The notes beneath the pieces were generated by a model. That model was not told where the DNA came from. It made no database searches and saw only the letters and a list, made by a program, of their open reading frames with translations. From positions 5,642,001 through 5,706,000 of the forward strand of contig NZ_CP109430.1 of the NCBI RefSeq assembly GCF_036250735.1: a stretch of 64,000 bases of DNA. Direction: 5' to 3'. The position numbers and the translations under genes were made by a program. The stretch is from Streptosporangium sp. NBC_01495. Its GTDB lineage: Bacteria > Actinomycetota > Actinomycetes > Streptosporangiales > Streptosporangiaceae. Below, in pieces: positions 16,441 to 25,822 of this stretch. The stretch's first letter is position 1; each line of letters opens with the position of its first letter.

Positions 16441-17593
16441 CCGGACAAGGGAGATGGTTGGTGACGGAAGAGGATTAATGTTCATGCGACGGCGTACGCG
16501 GGTTCGTCACGTGTCACACGCGTGACCAAGTGGACCAGGTCAAGAGCCGGTTGGTTCGCGGCTCGGGTACCGGCCAACGACCACTCTACAAGAGGATGAA
16601 AGTTCGGGGTGTCATGTCGATCTCGGGTCCATGACCAGGCCGGTGTGCGCCAGGAAGGCGTTCAACAGGTCGGGACGGTACTGCATCTGCTTGAGCCGGC
16701 TGCGGATGACCGCGGCGAGGTCCGCGTGTACGAGTTTTGAAGCGGTACAACCACGCGGGGCGATGTAGTAGACACACCGTCAAGAAGCCGTGGAGCTCTA
16801 GCTAACGACATTTCCTGGATTCTATATATTCTGACTTCGTACAGGTTCTCCACTCCTTCGAACGGACGAGATCCTGCGCATTCTGACCTTGTCCGAACCG
16901 TTTAGCAACACAAAAAGATCGTGACGGTTGGCATTCGATGTGCGCTGCAAGTGCCGAGACCGCTCAGGTGCACCGCGCTTGTGCCCTTAGTGGCAGCAAG
17001 TTCGGTGCAAGCCACGAGCTTTTGGGTTTGAACGATAAGTTGGACCGGCCTGATGCATTATTTGTGGGAGTTCTCTTGCCGTGTTAGAGTGAAGACCGCC
17101 TTGCCGAATGAGGGGACTCGTTAATGTGCGACTGCCTCTCGACAGAACCGCTTGCTTGTACGAATATCGCTGTCCCAGCATGGCGGGCACCAGGCGCGCA
17201 GATACGACCGCGAGCGCGAACCTCGTCGACCCCACGTCAAACTAACTCTTTGAGTGGTCCCGTAACCCGGACATGCGGCGACATACTGCTAATGATCGCC
17301 GGCATCACCACCCACAGGGCAAGATGGCGAAGCTTCTACATCGCACCTTTCCAACCTCAGACTCTCTGATCAGAGAGCTGGTCCGCGAGTTGCGTCTCTC
17401 ACCTGAACCAGGTGTCCTGCCATGACGCCGGATTGGGTGCAGCCGGTGGACCGGCCTCTGACCTGATCCAAGCGGCAAGTCGAAAAAGGATCACTCCAAA
17501 ACTCTACTAGGGCTTGGCGAGAAGGCTCGCCACAGGAAATTTTATTCGCGACTGCTCGTTCATTGCGAGTTCGGATTAGAGAAGGTAGGCATC
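16441..17593. other. 1.15-kb poorly coding region with a transposase-like tail fragment
   Basis: GC falls clearly below the neighbours and no convincing gene was found. On the minus strand from about 16735 to the stop at 16612 there is a coding-like stretch (HADLAAVIRSRLKQMQYRP, then AFLAHTGLVMDP) that looks like the end of a decayed mobile-element protein. I could not name the family. The last ~100 bp probably hold the promoter of the secreted protein gene that starts at 17594. Confidence 0.5.
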
Positions 17594-17977
17594 ATGGGAA
17601 AGATCCTGCGTAAAACGCTCGCCTCCGTTGCCGGTAGCGTGACGGCACTTCTACTCATGGCGAATACAGCACAAGCAGCCGGTGGCCCAACGGCATACCA
17701 CGGGAGCGACTGGGCTGTAGGCGTGCGTTATGACGATTTCCTCTTTCCAGATACTTTCCATGGGGTACAAGTGAAAGACGTGGAAGACGATGGAAACTAT
17801 GTTTTCGCCCAGGTCTGGTATTATGATAGCCGGAGCGCCTCTGAGCGGATGACAACGGCATACGACTACACACTTAACAGCACACCCACAAGTCAGGGGC
17901 TGCCGGGCGTGCCGGTCAGGTATCGGGTCTGCGAGGAAAATGGCTCGTGTGGCGATTACAAGTCCTGGCCCCGGTGA
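17594..17977 (+). CDS. Small secreted protein of unknown function
   Basis: The 127-residue product starts at ATG 17594 behind gaaggtaggc. It has a Sec signal: KILRKT, a hydrophobic core, and a likely cut after NTAQA. The mature part (~98 residues) is rich in Tyr, Asp and Trp and contains two cysteines (VCEENGSCGDY) likely to form a disulfide. No family was recognised. Codon use is less GC-biased than in the flanking chromosome, which fits a recently acquired or fast-evolving gene. A second small secreted protein follows 277 bp later on the same strand. Confidence 0.7.
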   Translation: MGKILRKTLASVAGSVTALLLMANTAQAAGGPTAYHGSDWAVGVRYDDFLFPDTFHGVQVKDVEDDGNYVFAQVWYYDSRSASERMTTAYDYTLNSTPTSQGLPGVPVRYRVCEENGSCGDYKSWPR

Positions 17978-18254
17978 TCGCCCGCCGCCGCGCTCACGAT
18001 TGATTCCCACGACGCGGCCACGACGCGATCTTCGATGATGAGCATGTGATCGCGTTCGGCGGATCGGTCGAGCGCTGGGATCAGGTAACGGCGGCGAAGC
18101 GGCCGCCTTCGCGGTCACGAGTCCCGAAGCTTCAGGGCGTCAATGCCGTGGGCGTTTACGCCGACCGTCCTTCCCAGCAGCCCGCCCATATCCGCCTAGC
18201 TCAGCCACTCCCTCAGATGAAGCCACACACATCTCCGATAAAAGGGAAACCGAA

Positions 18255-18725
18255 GTGCGACTCACGAGGAAACGCATCATGTCATGCTCGGCAGCGATAG
18301 TGCTTGCCGCCGGACTCTCGATCGGTCTCGAATCGACAGCGGGCGCTGCAGCCTTGTACTCGAAGATCGGTACACACGTCAGCCACAGCTATGTGTTCGC
18401 TAACATCGGCAGCGACCGCATGGTCTGTTTTGGCCCCGCATTGGGCGTCGAAGACGCCGAAGTGTGCTACCGGGCGAACCGGAACGCAACATACGTACAG
18501 AGCAAAAGGGCCAGCGGCTATTTCAAGCTCGGACAACACGCATCCGCCGGCAATACATGGCGCTGCCGCAACAACTTCACGAACAGCTCTGGCACCGGAA
18601 CGTGGGTGGAATGCAAGTGGAATACGAAGCCAAGCACTGGGGGTTGCGCCGTTCTGAGGGTCGGGCACGGGCAGAGCGACTGGTACGTAGTGAGCAATGG
18701 CTCTCAACTGACGTGCTTATGGTGA
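18255..18725 (+). CDS. Small secreted cysteine-containing protein of unknown function
   Basis: GTG 18255 gives 156 residues. The signal peptide (RLTRKRIMSC, hydrophobic core, cut near TAGAA) suggests export. The mature domain holds seven cysteines spread through it (MVCFG, EVCYR, WRCRN, ECKW, GCAV and LTCLW among them), so most could pair in a disulfide-stabilised beta structure. No family was recognised. Like its upstream neighbour it is relatively low in GC. It ends 10 bp before transposase debris. Confidence 0.7.
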   Translation: MRLTRKRIMSCSAAIVLAAGLSIGLESTAGAAALYSKIGTHVSHSYVFANIGSDRMVCFGPALGVEDAEVCYRANRNATYVQSKRASGYFKLGQHASAGNTWRCRNNFTNSSGTGTWVECKWNTKPSTGGCAVLRVGHGQSDWYVVSNGSQLTCLW

Positions 18726-18735
18726 AGATCATGCG

Positions 18736-18930
18736 GTGGCCGCGTTGGCCAGAGTAGAACATCTCGACGCTGTCTGCCTGCAAGCCGGTCTCGATGCCGC
18801 GTTCGCACTGGTGGCCGGATGTTTCAAACGCCTTGAAGTGCGGCGGCGGGCCCGGGCTTGCCTTGAGGGCCTGTTATCGGGCTGGAGCGTAAGAACGGCT
18901 GGTCGCTGGCCGAGAACGCGGGCGAGAGCA
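18736..18930 (+). pseudogene. N-terminal fragment of an IS701-type transposase (frameshifted)
   Basis: The frame from GTG 18736 reads VEHLDAVCLQAGLDAAFALV and RARACLEGLLSG, then must shift one base to continue LERKNGWSLAENAGES, the conserved opening of IS701-family transposases. The rest of the ~400-residue enzyme, including its DDE residues, is absent. It ends where the terminal repeat of the next element begins (18931). Confidence 0.7.
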
Positions 18931-19698
18931 CTGCGCCTGCCGATAATTCCATCCATGCAGGTCAAGCAGCACGTGAGTATTCGTGAAGGACGCCGCCGAG
19001 CCGGTCTCGTCGGCGTATGTGCAGGTCGATGATTCGCCCGGGATCGATGATCGGGCCCGGGGCGGGACGCAGCGGGGCTGCTTGGTTCAGGGCTTGGTGG
19101 GCTCGGTGCTGGTTGTAGAAGCGTTCGTACTCGCGCAGGGCGTGCCGAAGATGGCGTTCGTTCCATACGAGGCAGCGGTCGAGGAGTTCGTGGCGGCATG
19201 ACTGCACCCACCGCTCCATGATCGCGTTCATCCGCGGCATCCGAATGCCTGTGAGTACTGTCTTGATGCCAGCCTCGGTGAGGATCTCCTCCATGAGGGC
19301 GGGGAACTTCCCGTCCCTGTCCCGGAGCAGGAAACGCGCTCGGCATCCCGCATCGTCCAGGTCCATCACCAGGTTCTTCATCGCCTGAATGACCCAGTCG
19401 GCGGCCGGGTGAGCGGTGGTGCCCAGAACGCGGACGCGTCCGGTGGCGTGCTCGATGACGGCCAAGATGTACTGGCGTTGCCCGTTCGGGGTGACGGTCT
19501 CGAAGAAATCGCAGGCCAGTAGAGCGCCGGCTTGCGAGCGCAGAAAGTCGGCCCAGGTAGTGGACGCCCGCTCGGGCACCGGATCAAAACCTTCCTGCTT
19601 GAGGATCTCCCACACGGTGGACGGTGCGACCTTGATACCGAGCGTGGTGAGCTCACCGTGGACCCTGCGCCTGCCGATAATGCCATCCACACAGGTCA
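18931..19698. repeat. 34-bp direct repeats bounding the second integrase-core fragment
   Basis: The bases 18931-18964 and 19665-19698 begin ctgcgcctgccgataat and then ccatcca, end caggtca, and differ at only a few positions. Read on the minus strand, the motif also resembles the 3' flank of the first integrase-core fragment near 11513-11550. It is therefore probably the terminal sequence of this element type, here present at both sides of a truncated copy. Confidence 0.65.
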
Positions 19699-19699
19699 T
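18962..19699 (-). pseudogene. 5'-truncated integrase-core (DDE) transposase, copy 2
   Basis: The 245-residue frame is homologous to the fragment at 10743-11516 over its whole length (shared HGEL..LGIKVA.STVWEILK, FLRSQAGALLACDFFE, RMN..MERW and RRRDRLGGV). The DDE residues are in ACDFFE, LRDRDGKF and NAIMERW. Its N terminus is not the normal helix-turn-helix but about a dozen codons (MTCVDGIIGRRR) derived from the element's own terminal repeat. It is thus the product of one copy fusing onto another's end. Confidence 0.8.
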
Positions 19700-20139
19700 C
19701 CGGCTTGTATGGCTCTACCAGCGGTGCCTGGCCGATCTGCCGGTCAAGCACCGTGACGTGGTCGTCGAGCTGTGCGCGGCGGCCCCATCTCGGATTCACT
19801 CGTTTCCGAAACGATCATCACAGGTCCGCTGGGGACCACACCAGACCCTTCCCGGACCACAAACCATCCGGGACGTCAGCCCGCAAATCGGATGCAAAGT
19901 AGGAACGTTCAAGGGATCCCACCCGCCCCACGGTTGCTCGTTGGATGCTCTTCGGCACCGGATACGACCTAACACCGGGCGGCATTCTTGGACATTTCAA
20001 GAGCGGGCAACGCGTGACACCGCGACACAATGAGACACGATTCGATAGTGGGCGGCATTGAAAACTGCGACTTCTAATCCGATGGTCACAGACATCCGAT
20101 CTGCCAAGGCGTCAAGCCGCGACCTTCATGATCCGGTAC
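19700..20139. other. Non-coding region with a possible ISL3 fragment
   Basis: On the plus strand at about 19700-19780 the translation VWLYQRCLADLPVKHRDVVVEL resembles the N-terminal part of ISL3-family transposases, which usually read YQR.LADLPV. It breaks off after ~30 codons. The remaining ~350 bp contain no gene I can support. Confidence 0.4.
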
Positions 20140-20943
20140 TCACGGAGCCGCGGGGAACTGATTGCCGATGAGTTCAAGCAACGCGGCGTGCGTCTCATGG
20201 TCGGCCGCCACGACGAGCCCGCCCGCGCCGGTGTGCGGTGGCTGACCGTGGATGCCCGTCACCACGCACCCGGCGGCCCGGCACAACGCGATCCCGCTGG
20301 CGAAGTGCACATTGTCACGCATATGGCCGTCGGTGACGTACGCGGCTCGTCGGCCGGCGGCGACCCAGGCCACCGCCAGGGTGGTGGAGACGACGCGTGG
20401 CTGGAACCGCTCGGCGAACCCGGGGTCGGCGAGCAGCCGGACCGCCCGGAAGCCCGGCTCGTTCGGGAACGGCGGGTCGAGGTTGACGTCCACCAGTCGC
20501 GACTCGGGCGACGGCACGAGTTCCTCGTCCACGCCGTCGCGACGGACGTGGGCGCGATCGCCGTTCGTCCAGAACACCTCTTCGGTGAAAGGGTCGGCGG
20601 AGGCGGCCACCGTGATGTCCTGGCCGACGCGCAGGGCGACGTTCACCGCGACCAGCGTGGTGCGCGCGGCGTAGTTCAGCGTGCCGCACAGGGGGTCGAC
20701 CAGCCACATGCGCTCCGCCTCGGCCGAGCCGGCGCGTCCGCTCTCCTCGCCCGTCACGGCGTCGTCCGGCCGGGCGGCGCGAATGACATCAAGGATGGCG
20801 TTCTCCGCCTCGATGTCGGCGGTCGTGGCGAAGTCACCCGCGGATTTCTCGAAGCGCGTCAGCGACGCACCGTACATGGCTCTCACGACGGCGGCTCCCG
20901 ATCGCACCGCCGCGAGGGCCACTTCCTCGTCCGTGATCGGCAT
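20140..20943 (-). CDS. Inositol-monophosphatase-family protein with altered metal site
   Basis: A 267-residue member of the FIG/IMPase superfamily. GEESG (first metal motif) is intact. The second motif reads WLVDPLCGTLNYAA, with Cys in place of the usual metal-binding Asp of DPLDGT. The late WD..AG motif is replaced by HFASGIALCRAAG. Such substitutions occur in an actinobacterial subgroup, so this may be a different phosphatase or a non-catalytic member. It stands alone, leftward, next to transposase debris. Confidence 0.8.
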   Translation of the reverse strand: MPITDEEVALAAVRSGAAVVRAMYGASLTRFEKSAGDFATTADIEAENAILDVIRAARPDDAVTGEESGRAGSAEAERMWLVDPLCGTLNYAARTTLVAVNVALRVGQDITVAASADPFTEEVFWTNGDRAHVRRDGVDEELVPSPESRLVDVNLDPPFPNEPGFRAVRLLADPGFAERFQPRVVSTTLAVAWVAAGRRAAYVTDGHMRDNVHFASGIALCRAAGCVVTGIHGQPPHTGAGGLVVAADHETHAALLELIGNQFPAAP

Positions 20944-21141
20944 GTGGACAGGATAGACAAGGTCTCCAGCGCTTGTTCGACGGGATCAACGAGCGCCTGG
21001 CGTGTCGTCAAGGCGTCGTAGCCCACATCGGCGGTGCTCGACACGATGACCACCCGCTGAGAACACCGGCCGGTTGGGCCGCGTGACGACCCAACCGGCC
21101 TCAAGAGAGGTCGAGCCCAGGCTGACCGGGGTCCGGATATG

Positions 21142-22332
21142 TCAGTTCGGCGCCGTGTCGGTCCACTCCGCGGCCTCGTACACCTCGTACTCGGACACTT
21201 CGCCAGGCTTGTGGAACCGGTCAGGCTGACTGCCGACCGTCAGGCGGCGAGGCTTGCCGTCGTCTCCCGGGGGGAGCTTCCGGGAGCCACGTGGCGGCGT
21301 CGCCACGAGATCCCGCATGGCCAGCAGCGTTCCGTTGCCGGGGTCGATGATCCACTGACGCCGGTAGGTGCCGAGCTGCCTGGGTGCGGTGGAGAGGCCG
21401 AGGGGAATGGTCGTCTCCACCGGCAGGGAGATCATCACTCCGGGGCGGCCCAGGAGGTCGGTCGTCTCGCCCTCGGCCTTGACGCCCGGCAGGGTGGCGA
21501 GCATCCGGAACGCGGCTGCCCGCACCTCCGGAGGGACGAGCGCCCTGGCCAGCAGGGCGCCGGCCACATCACTCAGCGCCCGGACGCGTTTCTCGCCCCG
21601 CAGGGCCAGCATCGGCTGCCTCGTGACCTTCGGGGCGTACGCCTCCCAGTCGCCCTTGAGGTCCAGCAGGACGTTCTCCAACTGCTTGGGCTGGGTCGGC
21701 AGCGCGGCCACCTGTTCCGGTGTCATGCCGAAGAATCTTTGGTCACTGACCCTGCGGCAGGTTCGCTCCCCTTTCCCGGTTTCCAGGAACAGGGTGCCCT
21801 GCCCCTCCACCGTCGGGACCCGCACTTTCATGGGGGCCCCCGCCTTCTGCCATTTCTGCTTGTCGCGGACGGTCCACGGGCGGGCGGCCAGGTCTTCGTG
21901 GGTGAAGCACGACGTGCCGCTCCGGTCGGTCCAGCCTTCGTACCGCGTCCTCGCCTCGATCTTGTAGTGGTCTGTCGCGCTCTCGCCGACCGCGTAGACC
22001 TTCCCGGTGATGCGTGTGGTGTGCCAGTACTTGCCGGTCGGCCCCTTCTGTACGTTGGTGGCGGCCACCAGCAGTGCGTTGCCCGGCGCGTGAGGGCCCC
22101 CGTCCTTCTCCAAACGGACAGGCCGGTCTTCATCCGAGGTCAGAGAGATGGCTGCCAGGGTCCCCGCGACCAGGGTGGCCGTCGCCATCATGCTCACCGT
22201 CAGAACCCTGAAGCTGCGACGGGGGCGTGGTGGGGGGGCGGACCGCCAGTTGATACGCAGGGCGAGCCGGTCCGGGTTCTCCTCACGGGCCAGTGTCGTC
22301 CGTACCTGCCGCAGCGCGTCGAGTTCATCCAT
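21142..22332 (-). CDS. CU044_5270 family membrane-anchored protein (sigma factor partner)
   Basis: This 396-residue protein has a cytoplasmic N terminus (MDELDALRQVRTTLAREE), one membrane helix (VLTVSMMATATLVAGTLAAISL, about residues 44-65) and a large extracellular domain. The layout and sequence match the actinobacterial CU044_5270 family, whose members sit directly behind ECF sigma genes and are thought to control them. Its ATG at 22332 lies inside the end of the upstream sigma gene (8-bp overlap), so the two are translationally coupled. Anti-sigma activity is inferred from position and topology. Confidence 0.85.
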   Translation of the reverse strand: MDELDALRQVRTTLAREENPDRLALRINWRSAPPPRPRRSFRVLTVSMMATATLVAGTLAAISLTSDEDRPVRLEKDGGPHAPGNALLVAATNVQKGPTGKYWHTTRITGKVYAVGESATDHYKIEARTRYEGWTDRSGTSCFTHEDLAARPWTVRDKQKWQKAGAPMKVRVPTVEGQGTLFLETGKGERTCRRVSDQRFFGMTPEQVAALPTQPKQLENVLLDLKGDWEAYAPKVTRQPMLALRGEKRVRALSDVAGALLARALVPPEVRAAAFRMLATLPGVKAEGETTDLLGRPGVMISLPVETTIPLGLSTAPRQLGTYRRQWIIDPGNGTLLAMRDLVATPPRGSRKLPPGDDGKPRRLTVGSQPDRFHKPGEVSEYEVYEAAEWTDTAPN

Positions 22333-22909
22333 CGTTCTTCTCCCCGGGAAGTGCCTTGCGGAGCTTTATCCGAGCCCGGTGAATTTTGGCCTTGACGGTG
22401 CCAAGGGGTAGATCCAAAGTCGCTGCGATCTCGGCGTACGACAGCTCGCCCCAGGCGAGCAACAAAACGGCGCTGCGGTCCTGGGAGCTCAGTGAGGCGA
22501 GGGCCTTCGCCAGCTGAGGGCCGTGCGCCGCGGCGGCCACACGATCACTGACCAGCTCGGCGACGCCGTCCTCGGCGGGATCCACACCCGTTCGGGCGAA
22601 CGCCCTGTACATACGGGTTTCCTGCCGATGGTGCCTGGCGATCAGATTGCTGGCGATGCCCCACAGCCACGCGCCGAACTCCGCTCGCCCGTCGAATCGC
22701 TCCCGCTGCCGGAACGCGGTGGCGAACGCCTCCGCCACGACGTCATCGGCGAGAGTGAGCCCGAGGCGCCGCTTGATGTAGGCGTGGAGTCGTGGCGAGT
22801 GGCGGCGAAACAATTCACCAAATGCCTCAGGGTCTTCCAGGGAGGCGGCGACGATTCCCGAATCGTCGAGCTTCTCCGTGGGTTGACTCACCACTCTCGC
22901 CGTAGCCAT
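22325..22909 (-). CDS. ECF sigma-70 factor
   Basis: The 194-residue protein has region 2 (EAFGELFRRHSPRLHAYIKRRLG, then ADDVVAEAFATAFRQRERFD, WLWGIASNLI) and region 4 (SSQDRSAVLLLAWGELSYAEIAATLDLPLGTVKAKIHRAR in order). It is a complete two-domain ECF factor. It overlaps the CU044_5270 gene by 8 bp and forms a two-gene leftward unit, probably self-regulating. ATG 22909 is the first good start; a second Met is not available before region 2. Confidence 0.9.
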   Translation of the reverse strand: MATARVVSQPTEKLDDSGIVAASLEDPEAFGELFRRHSPRLHAYIKRRLGLTLADDVVAEAFATAFRQRERFDGRAEFGAWLWGIASNLIARHHRQETRMYRAFARTGVDPAEDGVAELVSDRVAAAAHGPQLAKALASLSSQDRSAVLLLAWGELSYAEIAATLDLPLGTVKAKIHRARIKLRKALPGEKNDG

Positions 22910-23133
22910 GGGGTGGTGTGTCCCTTCATGGGTGCTTCCTCCGTGTCCAAGGTGCTGACCATCCCTCTATCCCGAAGGCCGCTCCCAGGTTGCGTCCCAG
23001 GGGCATGTCGTCGAAGTGGCACAGCCACATCGCGGCTTGGTAGGACGCGGCGGCCTTGTCGTAGTGGGTGGGTGCGCCACGAGGCACCATGGAGCCGAGC
23101 GGAACTTGTCAAGCTTGGTGAGACACGGATGCT

Positions 23134-23454
23134 TTAGCTGATCTGTGCCTGTTTCTCTCGTTTGCCCGGGTCGTTGATCCATGCCGTGGTGGGAATCGCG
23201 GGTTGCCATGGCAGCATGTCGATGAGTTCTTGGCGGATGCCGAGCTCGGCCGCCAGGGCGATCTGTGTCTCACGATCGGGAACGACCCCCCCGTGCTCCC
23301 AGCGCCATGCCTTCTCCCTCCGCCGCGCCATGTTTCCGGCTCGCCTGGCGATCACGTCCACCAGGTCCTGGTAGCTCCACCCGCGTTCGGCGCGGATGTA
23401 GCTCAAGGGGTGCACGAGGACTCCGTCAGCCTGTGCCAGCACTCGTCGGGGCAT
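23134..23454 (-). CDS. Short XRE-type helix-turn-helix protein
   Basis: ATG 23454 is 7 nt behind aaggagg and gives 106 residues: HPLSYIRAERGWSYQDLVDV, MARRREKAWRWEHGGVVPDR, then AAELGIRQELIDMLPWQP. The same domain forms the N terminus of the 446-residue XRE-TPR regulator at 53462 (HPLTYLRERRGWTLSDVAEL ... KIYRWEHHQVVPE). Here the TPR half is missing and the protein ends after a charged tail. It may be a natural short form or a truncated regulator. An extension back to 23700 is open but not conserved. Confidence 0.65.
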   Translation of the reverse strand: MPRRVLAQADGVLVHPLSYIRAERGWSYQDLVDVIARRAGNMARRREKAWRWEHGGVVPDRETQIALAAELGIRQELIDMLPWQPAIPTTAWINDPGKREKQAQIS

Positions 23455-23584
23455 TCGCATCTCCTCCTTTCCCGTGACTGTAAACCTGGCCGGTTCAGCC
23501 AGACCGGCCGTAATGGCCCTCCGCCGGAAGGAGACAACAGCGAGACAACACGATTTTCCTGTCCACGGTGGGGCTGAAGGGGTT

Positions 23585-24087
23585 TCTTGATTCCACCGGG
23601 CGAGTTCTGCGCCCATCCGATTACTGTCTGCGATCGATATATCACAGCCGCGCGAAGAAGGACCACCCCGCGAATGCGGATCGGGACAGGAATTCACCAT
23701 CGAGAAGTCTCCGGATGCGGAGACCGGACGGGGTCTGCCTCTGGCGTACCTGCTCTCCCAAGGTCGCTGTCGTACCTATCCGACCAGAATTTTCAGCACC
23801 AATCAGGCCGGTAAGGCCGTCGCCCTGCCGACACGTAGCGGTTGACCGCCTGACCTCCGAAGCCGGTCCGCGCCTGGCTCCCCCGTGCCAAGCGCGGGCC
23901 TTCCGGAAGGCCGGCGTCCGTGGACCTGATCCCATCCTCGTCCTGGACGCCGGCCTCCTTCGTCTCAGCCAAGCCGCAGTCACAGCGACAAGCGGATCTT
24001 CACCGTTTCGGTCACCCCGCCTCTGTGCCAAGCTCGGATCTCGTTCCCCGTAGATCCAGCAGACAGCCGTGAGAGTGATCGTCAGAG
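23585..24087. other. 500-bp region without a gene, containing a long hairpin
   Basis: No frame here has convincing coding character. A 12-bp perfect inverted repeat (aggccggcgtcc at 23908-23919, ggacgccggcct at 23945-23956) with a 25-nt loop lies 130 bp before the Nudix gene and could be a terminator or a leader structure. Confidence 0.5.
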
Positions 24088-24591
24088 ATGTCCGTGAAAG
24101 AGGCCACCGCCAGCGTGTTCGTCTTCCACCGCTTCGCCGGAGGCTGGAAGATCGGCTTGATCTGGCATCCTCGCCTGGAGTCGTGGATGCTCCCGGGCGG
24201 GCATGTCGAGCCCGATGAGAATCCCGCCGAGGCTGCGGTCCGGGAGGTCATCGAGGAGACCGGCCTGGTCGTCACACTCGTGCAAGGACCTTCGGTGCCG
24301 CTACCGGCCGCGTTTCCCCATCCGGCCGTCCCCGCCCCCTGGCGGGTGGCCGAGCTCAGCGTGGCGGCCGACCGGCACACCACCGCGCCACACGTCCACG
24401 TCGACCATCTGTATGTCGGCACAGCGCCGTCGGCCGAGCCGCGATCAGAACCGGTGCATCCGTTCACCTGGTTCGATGCCGACGAAGTGGCCGTCGTGGA
24501 GCATATGGCGGAGGACTCCCGGATACAGGTCAAGGAGTTGTTCGAGGTGATCGACGAGATCAGCGACGTATCCTCGCCCCGCAGTGGGTGA
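24088..24591 (+). CDS. Nudix hydrolase
   Basis: The 167-residue protein contains a complete Nudix box (GGHVEPDENPAEAAVREVIE followed by ETGL, about residues 37-60), which binds the metal and hydrolyses nucleoside diphosphate-X bonds. The N terminus ATASVFVFHRFAGGWKIGLI is the usual first strand. The substrate cannot be told from sequence. It converges on a methyltransferase fragment. Confidence 0.88.
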   Translation: MSVKEATASVFVFHRFAGGWKIGLIWHPRLESWMLPGGHVEPDENPAEAAVREVIEETGLVVTLVQGPSVPLPAAFPHPAVPAPWRVAELSVAADRHTTAPHVHVDHLYVGTAPSAEPRSEPVHPFTWFDADEVAVVEHMAEDSRIQVKELFEVIDEISDVSSPRSG

Positions 24592-24608
24592 CGTATCGCC
24601 CTCCCGGC

Positions 24609-25028
24609 TCAGCGCAGCCAGCCCATCACCGGGGAGGCGGGATCCCGGGGTGCCGGTAACAGGCCATGGCGCTCGAAGATCCTGACCACTTCGTCGAGGT
24701 CCAGTGACTGGTGGAATCCCTTGCGAGTGACGCCACGGCGTACAGCCAGGTCTTCGCAAACGACGACCCGAACGCCCTCCAGCAGGTGGCCAAGAGTCGC
24801 TTCGATATCAGGCAGATGATCGAGGGTGTCGATGATCCAGAGCGCGTCGGGACAGGGCATACCGTACGTCTGGGCGGGTTCGACCACCGGAACCTCGTCC
24901 TGGCCACGGCGGTGGAGCCTCCACCGTAGGAAGGCCGTCGAGGGCGAGTCGTAGTCGCAGGAGGTCACGTCGAATCCGGCGTCGAGGAGCGGCAGGGTGT
25001 CGTTCCCGACACCACATCCGAAATCCAC
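24609..25028 (-). pseudogene. SAM-dependent methyltransferase fragment (5'-truncated)
   Basis: The frame starts at SAM-binding motif I (VVDFGCGVGNDTLPLLDAGF) and continues with DYDSPSTAFLRWRLHRRG, the acidic motif ALWIIDTLDHLPD, and a C-terminal end (RHGLLPAPRDPASPVMGWLR). In-frame sequence extends upstream past 25100 (NRPDYAAAGIPLLDAAGA) but without a start or the usual N-terminal helices. The 5' part was probably lost to the rearrangement that left the gene remnant on the other strand. Confidence 0.6.
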
Positions 25029-25126
25029 GACCGTCCGTGCTCCGGCGGCATCGAGCAGCGGGATTCCGGCTGCCGCGTAGTCCGGACGGTTACCGCTGGC
25101 CTGCCAGAGGCACTGGCCCTGGTGGC

Positions 25127-25444
25127 GAGACCCACTCGGACGCCCTCGTCCGCAATCCCGACGGTTACTGCTACAAGGGCGACCATTGAGACCACCGCCA
25201 CGTGTCGGCGGTGCTCGTCGTCAGGCAACTGCACCCCGCCTTCGTGGGCACCCAGCAGCACACCATCTGGGAACACCCCGCCCCTGAGTGGTCCATGCCC
25301 CCGCTCCCGATGTGGCGGCGATCGACGGTCGACGCCCACGGCGCAGTGCATTTCGTCGATCCTGCGCGCACGCCGACGGAGTGGTTCGGCCTTACGGACC
25401 CGTGGCCGATCGGGGAACCCTTCCCGAAAGAGGGCCGATCCTAG
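25127..25444 (+). pseudogene. Unrecognised gene remnant with an in-frame stop
   Basis: One plus-strand frame reads ETHSDALVRNPDGYCYKGDH, stops at TGA 25187-25189, and continues for 85 codons (HPAFVGTQQHTIWEHPAPEW, FVDPARTPTEWFGLTDPWPI) to TAG. The composition looks protein-coding throughout. A GTG at 25202 could restart an 80-residue product. No family recognised. Confidence 0.45.
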
Positions 25445-25822
25445 AAAGGCCAGCTCGCGCCCCAGCCCGTGCCGACATGCAGTGGCAGTGGACTCGGGGG
25501 CCGTGTCGGCGGCGGCGCCTAGTGCGCTGACCATGAACGTTGGCCGGACTTCCGGGGCCGGTCCCAATCGCGTGTTCATCTCTGAAGCGACGCATCGTCG
25601 AACCCGGTGAACGTGGGTGAACACCGCACTAGCTAGTCCGCATGGTGGGTGCGTCCTACTTTGGGCCCTGCCGGTGAGATCGAGCGCGTGTTGCCTTGAC
25701 GCCAGTGACAAGGTTCTAGCATCGCGGTGCCGGGTGGACCGGTAGCCGATCGGACAGTTAGGCCGAGTCCTCCGGCACAACACCCACACACCGTGGGTCC
25801 ACGGCACGAGCGGACTGAAGGA

